A DNA stretch of 64,000 bases from Verrucomicrobiota bacterium (GCA_017301975.1 JAFLEI010000002.1:1-64000), one strand, 5' to 3'. Positions 27,416 through 37,786 are shown, counted from the stretch's first letter. Notes: generated from the letters alone by a model not told the origin. Program-made: numbers and translations.

Positions 27416-28348
27416 ATGAGCTTTTCAGCGCCGGTGGTGGCTGGAGCAACAGTTCTGTCACCAAGCATGTCCCGTTCCAATGTGCGCAATTACATCCAGC
27501 TGCATCTAGTCGTGCTGGCGTGGGGGCTGACCGCGATCTTGGGCAAGCTCATTCATCTGCCTCCGGTCGATGTGGTGCTGTGGCGCACGGCGCTCGCGGT
27601 GCTCTGCTTTGCGGTGCTGGTGCGATGCATGGGGCATTCGCTGTGGGTTTCTCGTCGCAGGATATTTGGGATGCTCGCCGTGGGTGGCATCCTGGGGTTG
27701 CACTGGATTTTGTTCTTTTGGTCCGCGCGCCTGGCCACTGCTTCCGTCTGTCTGGCGGCGATGCCCACGGCCATGCTGTGGTGCTCGCTGATTGAGCCCC
27801 TCATTGATGGATCGCGGCGCTGGCGGTTTTCTGAACTGCTGGTGGGAGCGGTCATGGTGGGGGCCGTCTGGCTCATCTATCAGGTGGAGTTCCGGTACTG
27901 GCTCGGGTTTTCCGTGGCCATCGCCGCCGCCATACTGGCCGCCTTTTTCGCCACTCTGAGCAAGCAGCAGGTCGCCCGGGACACCCACTGGAGCGTCATC
28001 GGCTGCTATCAAATGAGCGGAGCATGCATCGCGGCGTTCCTTTCAAGGCCCTTTCTGGAAAGCGGGCTCCTGCCCGGCCTGCCGGATGCCGCTTCCGCAC
28101 TTTGGCTCGGCGTGCTGGCCTTGGTCTGCACGGTGGCGGCTTATGCGGGTTTCATGGACGTGCTGCGTCGCGTCAGCGTCTTTACGGTGAACGTCGTCTA
28201 TAACATGGAGCCGGTTTACGGCATTGTTCTGGCGGCTTTGGTCTTCGGGAAAGCTGAGGTCATGAGTGCAGGCTTCTACCTGGGCGCATCGGTCATTATC
28301 GCCGTCGTCCTCACGCTGCCATGGATTCGGCGCTGGGTGGAAAGGTGA
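27416..28348 (+). CDS. EamA/DMT-superfamily permease
   Basis: A 310-residue inner-membrane protein with about ten predicted transmembrane helices in two EamA repeats. The family exports metabolites such as amino acids; the substrate is unknown. Conserved features include WGLTAILGK in helix 1 and YNMEPVYGIVLA near the end of the second repeat. A GAGGT ribosome-binding site 5 bp before the ATG at 27416 supports this start; an internal ATG at 27467 is an alternative. It is divergent from bamA and followed by an AddA-like gene 45 bp downstream. Confidence 0.88.
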   Translation: MSFSAPVVAGATVLSPSMSRSNVRNYIQLHLVVLAWGLTAILGKLIHLPPVDVVLWRTALAVLCFAVLVRCMGHSLWVSRRRIFGMLAVGGILGLHWILFFWSARLATASVCLAAMPTAMLWCSLIEPLIDGSRRWRFSELLVGAVMVGAVWLIYQVEFRYWLGFSVAIAAAILAAFFATLSKQQVARDTHWSVIGCYQMSGACIAAFLSRPFLESGLLPGLPDAASALWLGVLALVCTVAAYAGFMDVLRRVSVFTVNVVYNMEPVYGIVLAALVFGKAEVMSAGFYLGASVIIAVVLTLPWIRRWVER

Positions 28349-28393
28349 GAGTGCTGGACACGGCGGGCCGCGTGGGCTTGCATCATCCTACCT

Positions 28394-31300
28394 GTGAACC
28401 GCCTCCGCCATATCCTCGTTTCCGCCTCCGCAGGTTCCGGCAAAACCTATCAGCTGGTGCGGCGGCACCTGCACCTGCTCGCGCTCGGGCAGCCACCGGA
28501 GGGCATTGCGGCCATGACCTTCACCCGCAAGGCGGCGGGCGAGTTTTTCCAGCGCATCCTGCAGCGGCTCTCGGTGCTTTCCCAGCATGGGGAGCAGCCG
28601 GAGCAGTACTTCTCAGACATGGCCCCGCTGCCAGAGGAGTGGCCGGAGTTTGTCCTGCTGCTGCGCAGGGTCACGCAGCGTCTCCATCGCCTGCGCCTGG
28701 GGACCATGGACAGTTTTTTCGCCAACATCACCGCCTGCTTTCCGCTGGAGCTTGGCCTCCCTCTCGGTGCCAGCGTCATGGCTGAAAATGAAGCGGCTCA
28801 GGCGCGGCGGGAGGCGCTGGATGCCCTGCTGGAACGCATCCATTCTTCAGGGGATGACGACGCGGGGCGTGCGCTGCTCGAAGGATTCAAGCAGGCCACC
28901 TTTGGTATTGAGGAGCGCAGCGCGGCGGGCAGCCTGGAGTCCTGGATCAACGATCATCACGCCACCTGGCTCGACAGCGGGAATGCTTCACCTTGGGGTG
29001 TGCTGCCAGGGCTGGAGCCGGCAGGGGCGGGCAATCTTGCCTCTGCACTCAATGACCTCAGGGATCGTTTCGTACCACGCACCGATGAAAGCGCCCGGTT
29101 TTTTGAGGAATTGATGGTCCAGTCCGCGACTCTGGAGCCCGGAGCCACCCTGCCGCCGAGGGTGAAGTACTTCCTGGATAAAACGACCGCGGTCTGGAAA
29201 GAGCTAAAAGCCGGTCGGGCTGAGATCGGCTGGGGACGTGGTAAGAAAACGGAACTCACCGGCGAAACCGCACGCGCCTGGGCGCGGCTGGCCGGGGCGA
29301 TCTTAGACCAGGAGCTGATCTGCCGTGCGCAGCGTACCCAGGGCATGGGGGCTCTTATGGCGCTCTATGAGGCGGAGTACAACCGGAGGGTGCGCTCACG
29401 CGGCCGGCTGTCCTTTGCTGATGTGCAGCGGCTGCTGGCGGCGGCCACTGCAGACGGCTCGGAGTGGGCGGACGGCGAAAGCGGAGACCTGTGGTTCCGG
29501 CTCGACAGCCGCTATGACCACTGGCTGTTTGATGAATTCCAGGACACCAGCCGCGTGCAGTGGAATGTCGTGCGCGGGCTGGTGGATGAGGTGATGCAGG
29601 ATGACACCGGCAGGCGCAGCTTCTACGCCGTGGGGGATACCAAACAGTCCATCTACCTCTGGCGGCAGGCGGAGCCTGGCCTGTTTGACGATGTCTTGAG
29701 TGAATGGCCGCATCAAGGCCAGGACGGGCTGGAACCTCAAACACTCAGCCAGTCCTTCCGCAGTGCTCCGGCCGTTCTGGATGCGGTGAATGCGGTATTT
29801 GCAAACGCTGCGGGCATCGAGGCGGTGCTGGATGGATGCACTGCCGGTTTTGCCTTTAAGGAGCATGTGGCGGCGGAGCGGAATCTGAAGCTCAGCGGTT
29901 ACGCGGCCCTGCTGAGCGTGCCCAGTGAGGAGGGGCTGCGCAGCCCTTCCACCACGCCCGCCGTGACTGCGCTGCTGAACGAGATCCGCCCTCTGGAGCG
30001 CGGACTGAGCTGTGCGGTGCTGGTGCGCGGCAACAAAAACGCCAGCGCCGTCGCTGAAGAACTGCGGGCGGCGACAGGCATGGAGGTTGTCTGCGAATCG
30101 CAGATCCAGCCTGCCACGGACAATGCGGTGACTCTCGCCCTCCTTTCGCTGCTTCAACTAGCGGCGCATCCGGGGGATACGCTGGCGCTGGAGCACCTCA
30201 AAATGACACCCCTGTGGTCGCAGATCGAGTTTTCAGGACAGGGCTGGGCGCTGACCTGCCATCAGGTCCGTGAATCCGTCTTTGAGCGCGGCTTTGTCGG
30301 CTTCACGGAAATCTGGACCCGGCATGTGCGTGTGCTGCTGCCGGAGATGGATGCCTTCCACGAACTGCGGCTGCGTCAGTTCGGTGAAATGGCCGCTGAC
30401 TTCGATGCCGGTGGTTCGCGCGACATCGATGCGTTTCTTCAGCATGCACGTGACACGCCGGTGCAGGTGCGCGGTGCGGCGAACGCGGTGCAGGTGATGA
30501 CTGTCCACAAAGCCAAAGGCCTGGAGTTCGATGTGGTCATCCTTCCGGATCTCAACGGCGATGCGATGGATCATGTGCGCCGGCGCTCGCTGGTTGTGAA
30601 CCGTGATGCCCAGGGCATTTCCTGGGTGCTGCAGGAGCCTCCGCGCATTTTTGCGCCCCTGCACGAGGCTTTGAATGAAGAACTGGAAACCTCCAAGCAG
30701 CGTTCGGGTTTTGAGTCGCTCTGCCGCCTGTATGTGGCAATGACCCGGGCCAAGCGAGGTCTTTATCTCATTGCCGAACCACCGCCGAAGGCAAAAGAGC
30801 CTTCAATGAAGGAAGCGCAGTTTTTGCGCCGCATGCTCGGCGTGTCGGATGAGCCTGAGGCGGGCGGGTCTTATGTGACCGAGTGGCAGACGGGAGACCC
30901 CCAGTGGTTTGCCACTTCGCAAGGCGCAGCGGCCCGGCCGCTGGAGAAGGCGGGGGTGGCGCGCCCGCTGGGGGAATTGCTGCGTGAGTTTCAGCCGCTG
31001 GCCAAACGCGTGACGCCGTCGGGAGAGGAAGATTTTCAGGTGAGGGGCAGCATGCTGTTCAGCGCAGGGCGTGAGCCAGGCAGGAAACTGGGCAATCTGG
31101 TGCATGAATTGCTGGCTCATGTGGAGTGGTGGGATGCCACGTCCGACATGACAGAACTCGAATCACGCTGGCACGCTTCCGGTCTGCTGCGAGGGGAGGC
31201 TGTCGAAACCACCGCCCTGGCGATGGTGCGCGGTGTGCTGCAATCCGCCGCTGCTAAGCAGGCCTTTGCCCGGCCAGCAGCGGATGCCCAGGCCTGGCGG

Positions 31301-31567
31301 GAGCGCCCCTTTGACCTGATCCATCAGGGAAGCTGGATCAGCGGTGTGTTTGATCGGGTCGTGGTTCAGCGGGATTCGGTGCGACTCATTGATTTTAAGA
31401 CGGATGAGGTGGCGGACGAGGCTGCTTTGGCCGAAAAAGTGGCGGGGTATCGCCCGCAGATCATGCTCTACCGTCAGGCGCTGGTGAGGCTGACAGGCCT
31501 GAAAATGGAGCAGATCGAATCGGCCCTGCTGTTCACCCGCAGTGGCCGTCTGGTGGACGTAAAGTGA
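28394..31567 (+). CDS. UvrD/REP-type helicase with C-terminal nuclease (AddA/RecB-like)
   Basis: A 1057-residue superfamily 1 helicase-nuclease. The Walker A motif is SASAGSGKT (10-18), Walker B is DEFQD (D380-E381), and a later helicase motif reads TVHKAKGLEFDVVILPDL. The C-terminus has a PD-(D/E)XK nuclease with D1000 and K1002 (IDFKTD) and a downstream GYRPQIMLYRQAL segment, as in AddA and RecB. It probably resects double-strand breaks. The start is a GTG at 28394, directly before the helicase core. An AddB/RecC-like partner is not visible on either side, so it may act alone or its partner lies elsewhere. Confidence 0.9.
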   Translation: MNRLRHILVSASAGSGKTYQLVRRHLHLLALGQPPEGIAAMTFTRKAAGEFFQRILQRLSVLSQHGEQPEQYFSDMAPLPEEWPEFVLLLRRVTQRLHRLRLGTMDSFFANITACFPLELGLPLGASVMAENEAAQARREALDALLERIHSSGDDDAGRALLEGFKQATFGIEERSAAGSLESWINDHHATWLDSGNASPWGVLPGLEPAGAGNLASALNDLRDRFVPRTDESARFFEELMVQSATLEPGATLPPRVKYFLDKTTAVWKELKAGRAEIGWGRGKKTELTGETARAWARLAGAILDQELICRAQRTQGMGALMALYEAEYNRRVRSRGRLSFADVQRLLAAATADGSEWADGESGDLWFRLDSRYDHWLFDEFQDTSRVQWNVVRGLVDEVMQDDTGRRSFYAVGDTKQSIYLWRQAEPGLFDDVLSEWPHQGQDGLEPQTLSQSFRSAPAVLDAVNAVFANAAGIEAVLDGCTAGFAFKEHVAAERNLKLSGYAALLSVPSEEGLRSPSTTPAVTALLNEIRPLERGLSCAVLVRGNKNASAVAEELRAATGMEVVCESQIQPATDNAVTLALLSLLQLAAHPGDTLALEHLKMTPLWSQIEFSGQGWALTCHQVRESVFERGFVGFTEIWTRHVRVLLPEMDAFHELRLRQFGEMAADFDAGGSRDIDAFLQHARDTPVQVRGAANAVQVMTVHKAKGLEFDVVILPDLNGDAMDHVRRRSLVVNRDAQGISWVLQEPPRIFAPLHEALNEELETSKQRSGFESLCRLYVAMTRAKRGLYLIAEPPPKAKEPSMKEAQFLRRMLGVSDEPEAGGSYVTEWQTGDPQWFATSQGAAARPLEKAGVARPLGELLREFQPLAKRVTPSGEEDFQVRGSMLFSAGREPGRKLGNLVHELLAHVEWWDATSDMTELESRWHASGLLRGEAVETTALAMVRGVLQSAAAKQAFARPAADAQAWRERPFDLIHQGSWISGVFDRVVVQRDSVRLIDFKTDEVADEAALAEKVAGYRPQIMLYRQALVRLTGLKMEQIESALLFTRSGRLVDVK

Positions 31568-31682
31568 CTTTTTTTGAATCCAGAGCGCCTTTGATAACGC
31601 AAAAACTTGTGTGACCGCATTAGCTCTGGCATGGAATCCGCGCATCGTAGCCTTTTCGGCGCGATCCGTGCCCAAACTCCCC

Positions 31683-32249
31683 ATGAGCCAGCCAGAATTA
31701 AGCGAAGAAGACCTGCTCCAGCGTGCTGGACGCGGGGATTCGCGTGCATTCGACCAGCTTTATGACCGGATGGCGCCCCGGCTCTTTGGCCTCCTGCGCC
31801 AGATGCTGCATGACGAACGCGAAGCCGAAGACATCCTGCAGGATGGTTTTGTACTGCTGTGGGAGCGTGCTTCGACTTTTGATCCAGACCGCAGCAAGGC
31901 TTTCACCTGGGCGGTGATGCTGTTCCGCCACAAGGCAATCGACCGCATGCGCATGCTGGGCCGGCGCAACCGGCTGGTCGACAGCGCGGCGCTGGAACAG
32001 ACCACCCTGGGGGCGGCCTCCCCTCCCGGCGTGGATGAGGAAGTGCGGGCCCATGAGCGCGTCCTCGTGGTGGGCAAGGCGCTGAACGAACTGCCGAAAG
32101 AGCAGCGGCAGTTGATCGAATTCGCCTTTTTAAAGGGCCTCACACATCATGTGATCGCCGAGTCGCTGGGCATTCCGCTCGGCACAGTGAAGACCAACAT
32201 CCGCCGCGGGCTGCTGCGCCTGCGCGATCTTTTGAAAGGAGGCGCATGA
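31683..32249 (+). CDS. ECF-family RNA polymerase sigma factor
   Basis: A 188-residue group IV sigma factor with region 2 (about 20-90: DREAEDILQDGFVLLW-like core) and region 4 (about 130-185) bearing a helix-turn-helix (GLTHHVIAESLGIPLGTVK). The ATG at 31683 begins MSQPELSEEDLL, the usual start. The frame extends to 31611, but that part is unlikely. Its stop overlaps the following anti-sigma gene by 4 bp. The signal it answers to is unknown. Confidence 0.93.
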   Translation: MSQPELSEEDLLQRAGRGDSRAFDQLYDRMAPRLFGLLRQMLHDEREAEDILQDGFVLLWERASTFDPDRSKAFTWAVMLFRHKAIDRMRMLGRRNRLVDSAALEQTTLGAASPPGVDEEVRAHERVLVVGKALNELPKEQRQLIEFAFLKGLTHHVIAESLGIPLGTVKTNIRRGLLRLRDLLKGGA

Positions 32250-33163
32250 TGGACGTGGAACGATTTGAAGAACTGGCCGCCTTGAATGCGCTCGACATGC
32301 TGGAGAACGACGAGAAGCGTGCTCTGGACGGTGCGATCGCGCGCGACAAAGAAGTGCGGACGCTCGCCCTTGAACTGGAGCAGACGACTGCGGAGCTGGC
32401 CTACCTCATCCAGCCGGTGGAACCGCCCGCAGACATGAAGAAACGCATTCGTGCCAAGATGCGTGCCCGCGGGATCAAAGGCGCGGGGATTTCTCGCGGT
32501 GTCGTCATTGGTGGCATTGGCTGGGCCCTGGCGGCTTGCTTTGCCATGGCCTCGGTCTGGCTGTGGCGCGAACAAGCAGGCCTGACCCAGCAGCTTGCAG
32601 CGGCTTCGCGCGCCATCGCTCCGGTGAACCCGACCACTCCTATGGTGGACGACGGCAAGACGCGTACGCTTGAGGAAGAGCTTAGAAAACGCCGGGATGA
32701 ATTTGAGGCGCAGAAAAAGGCGCTCGCGACAGAAATCGAATCGCTGAACAAGCGGGAGGCGGAAACCAAGGCGCAAAATGCCCGGCTCACTGCCGAAGTG
32801 GCGGCGCTCAAAGAACAGGAGCAACAGTCACAGCTTCAGATCGCCACGCTCCAAAGCAAGGTCTGGGAGTACCGCAAAAGCGAAATGCTCGTCGTCTGGG
32901 ACCAGAAACGCGGCCAGGGCGTGGTCATGCTCGAAAAAATGCCGAAGGTGGAGTCCGACAAGGATTACCAGCTCTGGGTCGTGGATCCCAGCAAGCCCAA
33001 CCCGGTGAGCGCTGGTGTGGTCACTGTGGACTCCAAAGGTTCCGTGAAAGCCACCTTCAAGCCTGTCGAAGCCGTCACTGGCGAGGCCAAGTTCGCGTTG
33101 AGCGTTGAGAAAAAAGGTGGTGTGCCGAAGAGCGAAGGGCAGCTACTGATGGTCGGCCCTTGA
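32246..33163 (+). CDS. Anti-sigma factor, RskA-like C-terminal domain
   Basis: The 305-residue protein starts in an ATGA overlap with the sigma gene stop. It has an N-terminal anti-sigma region (about 1-70), one transmembrane helix (about 85-108), a coiled-coil stalk (about 110-205) and a C-terminal extracytoplasmic RskA-type domain (MLVVWDQKRGQGVVML, VDPSKPNPVSAG). It would hold the ECF sigma factor at the membrane until a signal releases it. Translational coupling with the sigma gene supports the pair. Confidence 0.9.
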   Translation: MMDVERFEELAALNALDMLENDEKRALDGAIARDKEVRTLALELEQTTAELAYLIQPVEPPADMKKRIRAKMRARGIKGAGISRGVVIGGIGWALAACFAMASVWLWREQAGLTQQLAAASRAIAPVNPTTPMVDDGKTRTLEEELRKRRDEFEAQKKALATEIESLNKREAETKAQNARLTAEVAALKEQEQQSQLQIATLQSKVWEYRKSEMLVVWDQKRGQGVVMLEKMPKVESDKDYQLWVVDPSKPNPVSAGVVTVDSKGSVKATFKPVEAVTGEAKFALSVEKKGGVPKSEGQLLMVGP

Positions 33164-33222
33164 TCAAACGCCGGCAAGAATGCCAGCCTGCGGCTGGAAC
33201 CATTGACCGGCCTTTCGAAAAA

Positions 33223-34614
33223 TCAGCTGTTCCACCCGCCTCCCATAGCCTTGTAGATCCGCACCCATGCGGTTGCAACGCGGGTGCGGCTCAGGGCGAT
33301 GTCATTCTGAGCACCCAAGGCGACGCGTTCAGCATCCAGCACGGTGAGGAAATCGGCAATGCCGTCCTGATAGCGTTTGCGCGCCAGCGTCGCCGCCTCA
33401 CGCGCGGAGGTGGCGGAGACTTCGAGATGATGAAGGCGGACCCGTTCGCGATCATAGGATGTGAGCGCGTTTTCGGCCTCCTCAAGAGCAAGGAGCACCG
33501 CCTGCTCATAACGGGCGAGCGCTGTGTCAGCGCGGCGTCCGGCGGCGGCAATCTGCTGACGCACGCGGCCGAGATTGAAGGCTGCCCAGGTAATGCGCGG
33601 GCCCAGTGTGTAGCCATCTGAATTGCGGCCTCCAAACGAAGAAAGCGTGGATCCCTCAATGTCGATGCGGCCGCTGAACGTGACGCGGGGAAACAAGTCG
33701 GCCACCGCCACGCCAATGCGGGCGGTTTCGGCCGCCAGGATGTCCTCGGCGACACGAATGTCAGGCCGCCGACGCAGGAGTTCTTCGGGTTTGACGATAC
33801 CGACCCGTGCGGGCGCGACCGGCTGCCTTTTGCTGCTTTGCAGCCGGGGGCGGAGTTCGGAGGGGTTTTGTCCGCAAAGAACCGCGATGCGGTGGATGGA
33901 CTTGGCGATGTTTTCCTGATGCGTGGGGATTTGCGCCAGGGTTGTGTTCCAAAGAGCATTGGCCCGCGCGACATCGAGCTGGGTGCCACGCCCTCCCTTC
34001 AGCGAAGCTTCGGCGATGTGCAGAGCGTCGGATTGATTCCCGGCGTTCTCATTCGCCACCGTGAGCTGGGCCTGGGCCCCGCGCAGCTCCAGGTAGTTGA
34101 TGGCAATCTCGGACTGCAGGGAGATCAGCAGGTCATGGAGGTTGGCATCCATGGCGCTCGAGTTTGCCTTGGCGGCTTTCACGGAGTTGCGGATGCGGCC
34201 AAAAAAATCCAGCTCCCAGTCTGCGTCAAATCCGGTGCGGTAAAGCTCGTAATCCCGGGTGCGCAGACCCGAAAATGAGGTCGCTCCATTCCGGACGCTG
34301 TCATAGGCAGAGCCAAAAGTGACCGTGGGTGCGTAGTTGAAGCGTGATTCACGCCACAAGGCCCGGGCTTCCAGCAGGCGTGAGCGTGCGGCACTGAGGT
34401 CTTTGTTCTGGGCGCCTGCCAGCGCCACCAGCTCGTTCAACGTGCTGTCGTTGAGTTTGCGCCACCACGTGGCATCCACCTCGGCAGCATGCGCAGCATC
34501 CGCCCGCGAGGCGAAGTCAGCCGGCATCTTGGGCTGTGGCTTGACGAATTTCGGCCCGACATTGCAGCTGGAAAGCGTGCAAAGGATGAGGAGGAAAGAA
34601 TTAATGGGCTTCAT
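33223..34614 (-). CDS. Outer-membrane efflux lipoprotein (NodT/OprM-like)
   Basis: TolC-family exit duct of a tripartite pump. From the ATG at 34614 the product is 463 residues with a lipobox ending at C17 (LSSC) and the two-fold repeat of the outer-membrane efflux family (GPKFVKP near the N-terminus; PDIRVAEDILAAE at the second repeat). It overlaps the upstream pump gene by 14 bp. A weak hairpin (33183-33197) lies downstream, before the convergent anti-sigma gene. Substrate range is unknown. Confidence 0.93.
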   Translation of the reverse strand: MKPINSFLLILCTLSSCNVGPKFVKPQPKMPADFASRADAAHAAEVDATWWRKLNDSTLNELVALAGAQNKDLSAARSRLLEARALWRESRFNYAPTVTFGSAYDSVRNGATSFSGLRTRDYELYRTGFDADWELDFFGRIRNSVKAAKANSSAMDANLHDLLISLQSEIAINYLELRGAQAQLTVANENAGNQSDALHIAEASLKGGRGTQLDVARANALWNTTLAQIPTHQENIAKSIHRIAVLCGQNPSELRPRLQSSKRQPVAPARVGIVKPEELLRRRPDIRVAEDILAAETARIGVAVADLFPRVTFSGRIDIEGSTLSSFGGRNSDGYTLGPRITWAAFNLGRVRQQIAAAGRRADTALARYEQAVLLALEEAENALTSYDRERVRLHHLEVSATSAREAATLARKRYQDGIADFLTVLDAERVALGAQNDIALSRTRVATAWVRIYKAMGGGWNS

Positions 34615-37600
34615 GAAGCGTGGGGGATTGGGCGGCGGACCGGCGCTGTTCACGGCGTTCGACAAAGGCGCGGAGGATGACATAAAACACAGGAGTGAAA
34701 AGCAGACCAAAGATGGTGACGCCGATCATGCCAAAGAACACCGCCGTGCCGAGCGCTTGGCGCATTTCCGCACCGGCGCCTTTGGCCAGCACGAGCGGCA
34801 GCACGCCAAGGATGAAGGCAAAGCTGGTCATCAAAATGGGCCGCAAGCGCAGGCGGCAGGCTTCGACCGCGGCATGCACCCGGTCCATGCCCGTGTCCTG
34901 CAGCTGTTTGGCGAACTCGACAATGAGGATGGCGTTTTTGGCCGCGAGACCGACGAGGACGACGAGTCCGATCTGCGTGAAGATGTTGTTGTCCTGCCCG
35001 CGGAGCCACACGCCGCCGATGGCGGAGAGCAGACACATGGGCACGATCAGGATGATGGCCATGGGCATGCTCCAGCTTTCATACTGGGCGGAGAGCACGA
35101 GGAAAACAAAGATGACGCAGAGCGGGAAGATGTAGAAGAGCGTGTCGCCGGCGAGGATCTGCTGATAGGTGAGGTCGGTCCACTCAATGGCAAAACCAAC
35201 GGGCAGGTTGTCTTTGGCCAGGCGTTCGATCTTTTCGATCATCTGACCGGAGCTGACGCCGGGAAGTGTGTTGCCGTTGATGTCGGCGGAGTAGTAGAGG
35301 TTGTAGCGTTGCACGCGGTCAGCACCTCCGGTCTTGATGACTTTGACGAGCGAGGCGAGCGGCACCATCTCTCCAGCCTGGTTGCGAATCTTGATGCGGC
35401 CCACATCTGTCGGGTCTTTGCGGTACGCGGGCTCGGCCTGGGCGGTGACCTGATAGGTGCGCCCGAAGAGATTGAAGTCATTCACATAGACGGAGCCTAG
35501 GTAGACCTGCAGAGCCTCGTTCAGGTCGGCGAGCGAGACGCCCATGGTTTTGGCCTGAGCGCGGTTGATTTCGAGTTTGAACTGCGGTGTCTTGGCGCGG
35601 AAGCCGGTGATGAGGGAGATCAGCCCAGGCTCCTGCTGGGCGGCGGCGAGCAGCTTCTGGGTGGCTGCCTCCAGCGCCGGCAGACCGGCGTTGTTGAGAT
35701 CCTGCACCTGGATTTTGAAGCCGCCGGCATTGCCCAGACCGCGCAGCGGGGGTGGTGGCAGGACGAGGACGCGGCCTTCTTGAATCGTGGAGAATTTTTT
35801 GCGGATGGCCGCGAAGATGCCGTCGCCCTTGACCGAGGGATCGTGTCGTTTGGCGAAGTCATCGAAGACCAGGAAAGCGGCACCAACGTTCGGCTGATTG
35901 GCCTGCAGGACGGAGGAGTAGCCAGAGATGGCGAAGGTGTGATCGACACCTTTGATTTCGCGCGCCATGGCGTCCATTTTGCGCACCACGGCGTCGGTGC
36001 GCTCGAAAGATGCGCCATCTGGGAGCTGCACCAGCACGATCGCATATCCCATGTCCTGGGAAGGAATGAACCCGGCAGGCACATCCTGGAACAGCTTGCC
36101 AGCCAGAAAGATCAAGGCGGCATAGCCGATGAGGACCAGCACAGCCAGGCGGATGAGCTTGCCGACCAGCCCGGCGTAGAAATCAGAGCCGAACTGGAAC
36201 ACACGATTAAAGCCCCGGAAGAACCAGCCAAACAGGAAGTTTAACACGCGGCTGAACCAGTCCGGCTTCACTCCGTGCGGCTGCAGCAGGATGGCGCAGA
36301 GCGCGGGGCTGAGGGTGAGCGAATTGAAGGCTGAAATGATGGTGGAAACCGCGATGGTGAGGGCGAACTGCCGGTAGAACTGGCCGGTGATGCCGCTGAT
36401 GAAAGCGGTGGGCACAAACACGGCGCAAAGCACCAGGGCCACGGCGATGACGGCGCTGCTGACCTCGTTCATCGCGCGCACGGCGGCCTCTCGCGGAGCG
36501 AGGCCCTTGGCGATGTTACGCTCGACATTTTCAACCACGACGATGGCGTCATCGACGACAATGCCGATGGAGAGCACCAGACCGAACAAGGAGAGATTGT
36601 TCAGCGAGAAGCCCAGCCACTGCATCACGGCCAGCGTGCCGATGAGTGAAACGGGAACGGCGAGCAGGGGAATGATGGAGGCGCGCCAGCTTTGCAGGAA
36701 GATGATGACGACGAACACGACGAGGAGCACCGCCTCCATCAGCGTGTGCAGCACCGATGTGATCGAGGCGCGGACGAACTTGGTGGTGTCGTAGTTGATG
36801 GAGTAATCGATGCCGGGCGGAAAGCGTTCCTTGAGCTGTGCGAGGCGTTTGTAGACGGCGTCGGCGGTGGCAATGGCATTGCTGCCGGGAAGCTGGAACA
36901 CTCGGAGTGAAACCGCATTGTAGCCGTCCATGTAGGTGCGGCTGGAGTAATCGCGCGAGCCGAGCTCGATGCGGGCGACGTCTGCCAGGCGCACCACATC
37001 CCCCTGCCGCCCGGTTTTGAGCACGATGTCGCCGAATTCGGACGCCTTTTTCAGACGGCCCGGCGCGGTAAGAGTGTATTGAAAATCCGAGCCTGTTGCC
37101 GCGGGCGGCTGGCCGAGTGATCCGGCGGCGACCTGCACATTTTGCTCACGAATCGCGCGCACGATGTCCCCTGCAGTCAGACTCAGTGCGGCGACCTTTT
37201 CGGGATCGAGCCAGATACGCATCGAATAGTCAAGTCCACCGAGAGAGGAGGCTTCCGCCACGCCGGGAATACGGGCGATTTCGTTTTGAATCTGCAGCGT
37301 GACGTAGTTGCTGAGATAGGAGACTTCACGTGAGCCGTCAGGGCTGTAAAACTGGGCCGCGAGCGTGAGGTCAGGCGAGCGTTTGTTCACATTGACGCCG
37401 AGTCGGCGCACTTCCTCCGGCAGGCGGGAGATGGTGGCGTTCACGCGGTTTTGCACAAGCACCTGCGCCTGGTCCAGATCTGTGCCGAGCCGGAAGGTGA
37501 CGGTGATCTGCACCTTGCCGTCACTCGTGGAGGAGGAGGACACGTACAGCATGTTTTCGACGCCGTTGATTTCCTGCTCCAGCGGCGTGGAAACGGTCTC

Positions 37601-37780
37601 AGCCAGCGTGCGGGCATCTGCGCCGGGGTACGCCGCTGAAACCACCACGGTGGGCGGTATGACCTCCGGATATTGCGCGATGGGCAATGACACGTAGCCA
37701 AGGGCGCCCAGCATCGTGATGACGATGCTCAGCACGGCCGCGAAGATGGGCCGATCCACGAAAAAGCGGGCGAAATTCAT
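34601..37780 (-). CDS. RND multidrug efflux pump, inner-membrane subunit (HAE1/AcrB-like)
   Basis: The 1059-residue protein starts MNFARFFVDRPIFAAVLS, the hallmark N-terminus of HAE1 pumps, and has about 12 predicted membrane helices. Two large periplasmic loops form porter and docking domains. Acidic proton-relay residues lie in helix 4 (GIVVDDAIVVVENVERN). The gene sits between the adaptor gene (6 bp upstream) and the outer-membrane channel gene (14-bp overlap), in the normal order adaptor-pump-channel. Likely substrates are hydrophobic or amphiphilic drugs, but this is inferred from the family. Confidence 0.97.
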   Translation of the reverse strand: MNFARFFVDRPIFAAVLSIVITMLGALGYVSLPIAQYPEVIPPTVVVSAAYPGADARTLAETVSTPLEQEINGVENMLYVSSSSTSDGKVQITVTFRLGTDLDQAQVLVQNRVNATISRLPEEVRRLGVNVNKRSPDLTLAAQFYSPDGSREVSYLSNYVTLQIQNEIARIPGVAEASSLGGLDYSMRIWLDPEKVAALSLTAGDIVRAIREQNVQVAAGSLGQPPAATGSDFQYTLTAPGRLKKASEFGDIVLKTGRQGDVVRLADVARIELGSRDYSSRTYMDGYNAVSLRVFQLPGSNAIATADAVYKRLAQLKERFPPGIDYSINYDTTKFVRASITSVLHTLMEAVLLVVFVVIIFLQSWRASIIPLLAVPVSLIGTLAVMQWLGFSLNNLSLFGLVLSIGIVVDDAIVVVENVERNIAKGLAPREAAVRAMNEVSSAVIAVALVLCAVFVPTAFISGITGQFYRQFALTIAVSTIISAFNSLTLSPALCAILLQPHGVKPDWFSRVLNFLFGWFFRGFNRVFQFGSDFYAGLVGKLIRLAVLVLIGYAALIFLAGKLFQDVPAGFIPSQDMGYAIVLVQLPDGASFERTDAVVRKMDAMAREIKGVDHTFAISGYSSVLQANQPNVGAAFLVFDDFAKRHDPSVKGDGIFAAIRKKFSTIQEGRVLVLPPPPLRGLGNAGGFKIQVQDLNNAGLPALEAATQKLLAAAQQEPGLISLITGFRAKTPQFKLEINRAQAKTMGVSLADLNEALQVYLGSVYVNDFNLFGRTYQVTAQAEPAYRKDPTDVGRIKIRNQAGEMVPLASLVKVIKTGGADRVQRYNLYYSADINGNTLPGVSSGQMIEKIERLAKDNLPVGFAIEWTDLTYQQILAGDTLFYIFPLCVIFVFLVLSAQYESWSMPMAIILIVPMCLLSAIGGVWLRGQDNNIFTQIGLVVLVGLAAKNAILIVEFAKQLQDTGMDRVHAAVEACRLRLRPILMTSFAFILGVLPLVLAKGAGAEMRQALGTAVFFGMIGVTIFGLLFTPVFYVILRAFVERREQRRSAAQSPTLHEAH

Positions 37781-37786
37781 GATGTA

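Noticed and set aside
33183..33197. Hairpin CCAGCC/GGCTGG as a terminator
   Set aside because: Only a 6-bp stem with no T tract.
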